Positions 59,930 to 64,000 of a stretch of 64,000 nt of DNA are shown piece after piece. Position numbers and translations under genes: made by a program. The DNA comes from Bacillus sp. BHET2 (GTDB lineage Bacteria > Bacillota > Bacilli > Bacillales > Bacillaceae_B): NCBI RefSeq assembly GCF_005938125.1, contig NZ_VCQN01000001.1, positions 682,001 through 746,000 on the forward strand, read 5' to 3'. Below the pieces are notes generated by a model, which saw only the letters and a list, made by a program, of their open reading frames with translations, made no database searches and had not been told where the DNA came from. How positions within the stretch are numbered: position 1 is the first letter of the stretch; each line of letters begins with the position of its first letter.

Positions 59930-60472
59930 GTGGGCAACAACAGAAGTGAGATGTGGGAATGGGCGAAATCGTTATGCGTCGGTATTATGCTAATGGTCAT
60001 CATCCGTACTTTTTTTCTGACACCAATTGTCGTTGACGGTGCGTCGATGAATACTACCCTGTTGGACCATGATCGGATGATTGTGAATAAGTTGGATAAA
60101 CCGGAGCGATTTGACATCGTTGTATTCCATGCTACTGAAGATGAAGATTACATAAAACGGGTGATCGGGCTGCCCGGAGACCGGATTGAATATAAGAATG
60201 ATACGCTATACGTAAATGGACAGGCCTATGATGAACCTTACTTACAGGAGCAAAAAGACAATGGAGAAGGGGCATTAACCCTGGATTTTAAATTGGAAGA
60301 TACCGCGGTTAATCAAACCACCGTTCCTGAAGGTCAATTATTTGTGATGGGTGACAACAGGAGATATAGCAAGGATAGCCGCTTGATTGGATCCATTCCC
60401 CTTGAGAATGTAGTAGGCACGACGAATATTGTCTATTGGCCTGTAAATGAAATCAAGATTATCAAGAAGTAA
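59930..60472 (+). CDS. type I signal peptidase
   Basis: GTG 59930 has AAAGGGTG at good distance; GTG 59921 overlaps it. The 180-residue protein has one N-terminal membrane helix (SLCVGIMLMVIIRTFFL). The catalytic dyad is Ser39 in VDGASMNTTL and Lys76 in DEDYIKRVIGLPGD, and MGDNRRYSKDSRLIG is box E. It removes Sec signal peptides outside the membrane. Small size and one helix put it with SipS/SipT/SipU-like paralogues. It is one of probably several signal peptidases in this genome. Confidence 0.93.
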   Translation: MGNNRSEMWEWAKSLCVGIMLMVIIRTFFLTPIVVDGASMNTTLLDHDRMIVNKLDKPERFDIVVFHATEDEDYIKRVIGLPGDRIEYKNDTLYVNGQAYDEPYLQEQKDNGEGALTLDFKLEDTAVNQTTVPEGQLFVMGDNRRYSKDSRLIGSIPLENVVGTTNIVYWPVNEIKIIKK

Positions 60473-60529
60473 GAAGGCAATGGTGTCGGTGGTTAGAGAA
60501 TCATAGATACATAGGTATCTATAATAATT

Positions 60530-60572
60530 AATAAAGTGGAGGTAACGATTAGGTTACCTCCACTTTATTTTC
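60530..60572. terminator. bidirectional terminator after the signal peptidase gene
   Basis: Seventeen-base arms (60530-60546 and 60553-60569), including AAAGTGGAGGTAAC / GTTACCTCCACTTT, are exact. It is close to the end of the convergent minus-strand ORF. Confidence 0.85.
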
Positions 60573-60578
60573 CCTCCG

Positions 60579-60794
60579 TCATTCATCATTTTTAGGGTGG
60601 ATCTTTTCACTTTGCGTTTTTATTTCCTTGACTATATTATCTTTTAGATTTGGACATTTGCATGTATGGAATTCTTTTAACAAGGATCCTAGTTTTTTGA
60701 TGGATAGTAACATTTCACATTCTCTCAAATTCTTCACCTTTGACAACTGAATTTTTAAAATAAAAGCTTGGATTTTCTTCTCATCAGAAAACAT
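60579..60794 (-). CDS. hypothetical 71-residue protein
   Basis: The ATG ending at 60794 lies inside a perfect palindrome (60790-60814), and no Shine-Dalgarno site is visible, so translation would be leaderless or the start is wrong. The product is helical and basic, with LSKVKNLRECEMLLSIKKLG and a pair of Cys (HTCKCPNLKDN). It is unrecognised. TATAAT-like sequence overlaps the palindrome. The codon pattern looks protein-like but support is modest. Confidence 0.4.
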   Translation of the reverse strand: MFSDEKKIQAFILKIQLSKVKNLRECEMLLSIKKLGSLLKEFHTCKCPNLKDNIVKEIKTQSEKIHPKNDE

Positions 60795-60879
60795 TATTAT
60801 ACCATAATAATGTTAAAATGAGCGACTAGAAACCGACAGGGCTTGATAGAGAGGGACGGACCTTCGTGTGTTTAATAAA

Positions 60880-61016
60880 GGCTCTTTTCGTAAACTTTGT
60901 TGCTATTTAAGGTAGCGAGTGGTAGTTGATTTCCCCTCACCAACTATCGCACTCACTCAAAGACAGAGCCTTGGCAGCTCTTATGTTAGAAAACTACAAC
61001 CTTTGCGAAAAGAGCC
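60880..61016. mobile_element. MITE-like element with 11-bp terminal inverted repeats
   Basis: GGCTCTTTTCG (60880-60890) is repeated in inverse as CGAAAAGAGCC (61006-61016). The 137 bases between do not encode a transposase. I recall closely similar sequences as dispersed repeats in Bacillaceae, which was not tested. The element lies directly upstream of a truncated ORF end and the dsdA gene. Confidence 0.65.
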
Positions 61017-61117
61017 TATATAAAAGCAATCACTATTCATTTATGGAAGAGGCCGCTTTGTATAGAAGAATGATGGAGGAATTCAAAGACAGTGTATTGA
61101 GAGGATGGATGATATGA
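61017..61117 (+). pseudogene. 3' fragment of a small gene cut by the MITE-like element
   Basis: Following the element, the frame SNHYSFMEEAALYRRMMEEF and KDSVLRGWMI reads as natural protein sequence up to TGA 61115-61117, which overlaps the dsdA start. The upstream codons of the 63-codon frame (from 60926) belong to the repeat and are unlike it. I infer that the element replaced the 5' part of a gene that was translationally coupled to dsdA. Confidence 0.45.
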
Positions 61118-62439
61118 ATTCAGAGCATAGATTCGAAATGAACCCTGAATTACTGGAAGACCTAAAAGGAGGGAAAGAAACCTTTTGGCACAACTCATTA
61201 TTGAAGAGGGTCCATTCCTTAAAAGGGCTCATAGGTGTGGAGATAAAAGAGGCTGAAGACAGGCTCATCCGATTTGCACCCTTTATAAGAACGGTATTTC
61301 CTGAAACGGAAAAGACTAATGGGATTATTGAATCCCCCATCCGTCATCTATCCGGGATGCAGCACGAATTAGAAACTATGTATCAGTGCACTATTCCAGG
61401 GCGGTTCATGCTGAAATGTGATAATGAGCTCCCCGTTGCAGGCTCAATTAAAGCTAGGGGTGGTGTATACGAGGTATTGAAGATAGCCGAATCCTTATTG
61501 CTTGCTCATAACAAGGTGCGAATCACAGATGATTATTCAGAACTTGCGCGTAAATCTTTTAGAAACTTTTTCTCCCAGTATTCCATTGTAGTAGGATCAA
61601 CAGGAAACCTGGCTTTGAGTATTGGAACAATCGGTGCTGCTCTAGGATTCCGTGTGTCTGTACACATGTCACTGGATGCAAAGGAATGGAAAAAAGATCT
61701 CCTTCGGGAAAAAGGCGTGAAGGTGATCGAACATCAAAACGACTTTTCACATGCGGTAAAAGAAGGCCGGAAGCAATGCATGAATGAAACGAATGGTTAT
61801 TTTATCGACGACGAGCACTCGAAGGATCTATTCATGGGTTATGCAGTTGCTGCTCTCAGGTTGAAGAGACAGTTTGACCAAGCGGGGATCAAGGTTAATA
61901 GTGATCATCCGCTCATCGTGTATTTGCCCTGTGGGGTTGGTGGTGGTCCTGGAGGAGTAACTTATGGGCTGAAATATGTATTCGGTGATCATGTCCATTG
62001 CTACTTTGCCGAACCAGTGAGTTCCCCTTGTATGCTTCTCGGGCTCGCAACTGGGAAACATGAGAACATCTCGGTTCAGGATATCGGTCTAAGTAATCGG
62101 ACCGAAGCGGATGGATTAGCGGTCGGCCGCCCATCCGGACTTGCAGGGAAGATGATAGAAAACCTGGTGAATGGTGTATATACCGTGAATGATCAAAATC
62201 TATTTAAAATGCTAGCTCTCTTACACCGTTCTGAATCAATTTCACTTGAGCCTTCTGCACTGGCAGGAATGATTGGTCCTACATTATCAGCCATTCAAAC
62301 CCATCTGAACTCTCTTTCACTCACAGCTCATCAATTAAGCAATGGGACCCAATTGGTGTGGGCAACAGGTGGTGAATTGGTGCCGGACTTAATAATGGGA
62401 GGATATATTGAAAAAGGGGAGAGGTACATTTCTGAATGA
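61114..62439 (+). CDS. dsdA: D-serine ammonia-lyase (D-serine dehydratase)
   Basis: ATG 61114 suits AGAGG about 9 bases upstream; ATG 61105 overlaps it. The 441-residue product has the PLP Lys113 in VAGSIKARGGVYEVL, the phosphate loop CGVGGGPGGVTYGLK, and VGSTGNLALSIGTIGAALGF. It deaminates D-serine to pyruvate and ammonia in the cytosol. The DsdA length and N-terminal domain are complete. No dsdC-type regulator is seen nearby. Confidence 0.95.
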   Translation: MNSEHRFEMNPELLEDLKGGKETFWHNSLLKRVHSLKGLIGVEIKEAEDRLIRFAPFIRTVFPETEKTNGIIESPIRHLSGMQHELETMYQCTIPGRFMLKCDNELPVAGSIKARGGVYEVLKIAESLLLAHNKVRITDDYSELARKSFRNFFSQYSIVVGSTGNLALSIGTIGAALGFRVSVHMSLDAKEWKKDLLREKGVKVIEHQNDFSHAVKEGRKQCMNETNGYFIDDEHSKDLFMGYAVAALRLKRQFDQAGIKVNSDHPLIVYLPCGVGGGPGGVTYGLKYVFGDHVHCYFAEPVSSPCMLLGLATGKHENISVQDIGLSNRTEADGLAVGRPSGLAGKMIENLVNGVYTVNDQNLFKMLALLHRSESISLEPSALAGMIGPTLSAIQTHLNSLSLTAHQLSNGTQLVWATGGELVPDLIMGGYIEKGERYISE

Positions 62440-62567
62440 AGCAAGTAGTGGTGAGTGAAAACAAAATCATAGGGATCGATGAAGGAGATAAAATAGATTT
62501 TTTTCAAAATGGTCTAAATTTAACTCTCTTACCTGCATTCCAAATGGGTTTTGTTATACTAAACTAA
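62436..62567 (+). CDS. short ORF coupled to dsdA, uncertain
   Basis: ATG 62436 overlaps the dsdA stop (ATGA), with GAGAGG about 12 bases upstream. The 43 codons start MKQVVVSENKIIGIDEGDKI, which could be the N-terminus of a lost downstream gene (amidohydrolase-like beginning), and end at 62567, after a stretch that doubles as the HAD gene promoter (TATACT at 62555). It may be a remnant and not a functional gene. Confidence 0.25.
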   Translation: MKQVVVSENKIIGIDEGDKIDFFQNGLNLTLLPAFQMGFVILN

Positions 62568-62625
62568 GACTAAAGTGCAATTTATACCCACAAATAGATT
62601 TACTTAAGATTTGGGAGGAATGACA

Positions 62626-63243
62626 ATGGATAGTATCATATTTGACCTTGACGGAACCCTTTGGGATCCCGTCGAGTCTGTGCTTGAAGCATGGAACAAA
62701 GCTACCTCGGAAAATAGTAAGCTGAAGGTAGGCTTGACACGAGAACATCTAGAAGGAACAATGGGGCTCCAAATGAAAGAAATCGGGAAGAAACTATTCC
62801 CGGAGTTGAGTGAAGAAGAGAGAGAAAAATTATTAATAGAACTTTCCAAACATGAAATTCCTCACTTAACCAACCATGGCGGCCAATTATACAGCAATGT
62901 TGAGGAGGTTCTTCTACAGTTGGCGAAGAAGTATAAACTGTTTATTGTCAGCAACTGTCAAGAGGGATACATCGAAGCGTTTTATGAATATCACGGACTT
63001 GATCATTATTTCATTGACTATGAGAATCCTGGTAGGACGGGTTTGTCAAAGGGTGAGAATATTAAACTCATCATCGAGCGTAACCACCTAAAGGAACCTG
63101 TATATATAGGCGATACAGAAGGAGATAGACTGGCTGCTAAAGAGGCGGGGATTCCTTTTGTCTATGCCCGATATGGATTTGGAGAAGTGGATGAATACGG
63201 GCAAGTGATAAAATCATTTGATGAGTTGTTGACGCTATTTTGA
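62626..63243 (+). CDS. HAD-family phosphatase (phosphoglycolate phosphatase-like)
   Basis: GGGAGG (62613-62618) is 7 bases ahead of ATG 62626. The 205 residues show HAD motif I MDSIIFDLDGTLWDP (nucleophile Asp), a helical cap (residues about 18-85), motif II LFIVSNCQEGYIEAF, motif III Lys in GLSKGENIKLI and motif IV VYIGDTEGDRLAAKEAGIPF. The substrate could be phosphoglycolate or another small phosphate ester. A terminator follows. Confidence 0.92.
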   Translation: MDSIIFDLDGTLWDPVESVLEAWNKATSENSKLKVGLTREHLEGTMGLQMKEIGKKLFPELSEEEREKLLIELSKHEIPHLTNHGGQLYSNVEEVLLQLAKKYKLFIVSNCQEGYIEAFYEYHGLDHYFIDYENPGRTGLSKGENIKLIIERNHLKEPVYIGDTEGDRLAAKEAGIPFVYARYGFGEVDEYGQVIKSFDELLTLF

Positions 63244-63256
63244 GATTAGTAGATTA

Positions 63257-63296
63257 AATGCAAAGTGTCTATATATCGATTCTTTGCATTTTTTTA
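63257..63296 (+). terminator. intrinsic terminator after the HAD gene
   Basis: AATGCAAAG (63257-63265) and CTTTGCATT (63282-63290) arms with a run of T. Confidence 0.75.
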
Positions 63297-63531
63297 GCTT
63301 GTTTTTTTCACAAAGAATAGAAATGTAGTTTTATCACCTCCTTCCATTCAATTTAAAGCATGGGATAAACGATTCTTCCCTCCTATATTAAATGAAGAAT
63401 TCTTTTTTAAATCCATTCCAATTGATAACCACTATAAAAAAGGTCCATTAAGTGGTAAGCTATTCTCTTAGTGTTGATTCGGTTCTTACGAGTAGAATAG
63501 ACTTATAAGAAAAATTTATGGAGGTATCCCA

Positions 63532-64000
63532 ATGAACATAGATAACAATGACATACTGATCCGCTTACGATACGCCCTGGATATTAAAAATACTGAAATG
63601 GTAGAGATTTTTAAACTGGGTGGCATTGATCTTACAAAAGAACAAGTGTTGAAGGTGCTTACCAAATCCCAAGATGAATTTGAAGAGGAAATCCTGGAAG
63701 ATGACAATCATATCCCTTGTGATGATGAAATGTACGAGTCCTTTCTAAATGGATTTATCACATTTAAGAGAGGGAAGCAGGAAGCACGGCCAGGCCAACC
63801 TGAAAGACCAGAATTAACGTACGAACATGTGAATAATCTTCTACTAAAGAAAGTGAAAATCGCGCTTTCCTTAACGAGTGAAGAAATGATTGAGATACTT
63901 GATGAAACCGGCGTAGTCATCACTAAAGGTGAATTAGGGGCGATTTTGCGAAGAGAAGGACATAAGAATTATAGAATCTGTGGAGATCGATATGCACGTA
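63532..64000 (+). CDS. DUF1456 family protein (YehS-like), 3' end outside window
   Basis: TGGAGG precedes ATG 63532. About 156 residues are visible; the frame is still open at 64000. The family repeat occurs twice: ILIRLRYALDIKNTEMVEIF with GIDLTKEQVLKVLTK, and KVKIALSLTSEEMIEIL with GVVITKGELGAIL. The C-terminus REGHKNYRICGDRYAR fits DUF1456/YehS, whose members have about 155-160 residues, so only a few codons should be missing. The function is unknown. Confidence 0.9.
   Translation, partial: MNIDNNDILIRLRYALDIKNTEMVEIFKLGGIDLTKEQVLKVLTKSQDEFEEEILEDDNHIPCDDEMYESFLNGFITFKRGKQEARPGQPERPELTYEHVNNLLLKKVKIALSLTSEEMIEILDETGVVITKGELGAILRREGHKNYRICGDRYAR

Overview
The window looks like chromosomal DNA of a low-GC, endospore-forming member of the Bacillaceae. 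The grounds are a complete spore germinant-receptor operon (GerA/GerC/small D-type/GerB), a CwlJ-type spore cortex hydrolase, IDEAL-domain proteins, an SpxA2/SaiR-type pair, DUF families typical of Bacillus, strong Shine-Dalgarno sites and frequent TTG/GTG starts. A relative of Bacillus or Rossellomorea is plausible, but the genus cannot be settled from sequence reading alone. No rRNA, tRNA, CRISPR array, prophage or intact transposase was seen.

Layout. 1-2.1 kb: the tail of a YhhN membrane protein, then an ECF sigma factor with a candidate autoregulatory promoter and its membrane partner. 2.4-9.6 kb: small membrane proteins (two DUF4181, DUF3953, DUF817), two lipoprotein or enzyme-like genes, GNAT, YdeI and DinB proteins, and one gene with an internal deletion. 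9.6-10.6 kb: a gene-poor stretch with a 20-bp-period GCGTC array and the remains of a Crp/Fnr regulator. 10.6-15.1 kb: the germinant-receptor operon, whose last gene ends inside a MITE-like repeat. 15.2-18.4 kb: a secreted glycerophosphodiesterase and a PhoX-type phosphatase, both with candidate Pho boxes. 18.7-33.2 kb: an AT-rich accessory region with kinase-like proteins, a GntR-regulated ABC transporter, SDR, hydrolase, PadR+DUF1048 beside a broken and inverted ABC ATPase relic, GNATs, Nudix and many tiny membrane proteins.

33.3-45 kb: pyruvate oxidase and phosphoglycerate mutase (divergent), an APH-like kinase, a stand-alone PBP2-type transpeptidase with PASTA domains, an Spx paralogue and Rrf2 repressor sharing one operator design, an IDEAL protein, a C45 peptidase and an SDR behind a MerR-type promoter. 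45-64 kb: a YibE/F pair, CwlJ, a heterodimeric ABC exporter, DUF3231, YetF, a YcsI-like protein, a ferritin-like/cupin fusion, a Dph6-like PP-loop protein, quinone oxidoreductase, VOC protein, signal peptidase I, D-serine dehydratase, a HAD phosphatase and a nearly complete DUF1456 gene.

The clearest coherent themes are spore germination (GerA-C-D-B plus CwlJ), phosphate scavenging (GlpQ plus PhoX) and stress regulation (Spx/SaiR, ECF sigma). The strongest unusual signals are regulatory (identical operator geometry before spx and saiR; a 19-bp-spacer promoter before an SDR that carries a MerR N-terminus as its tail), genome-decay scars (an inverted ABC ATPase relic, a Crp relic, an internally deleted gene) and repeats (two MITE-like families, a 20-bp array, a 16-bp motif ahead of four small-gene units).
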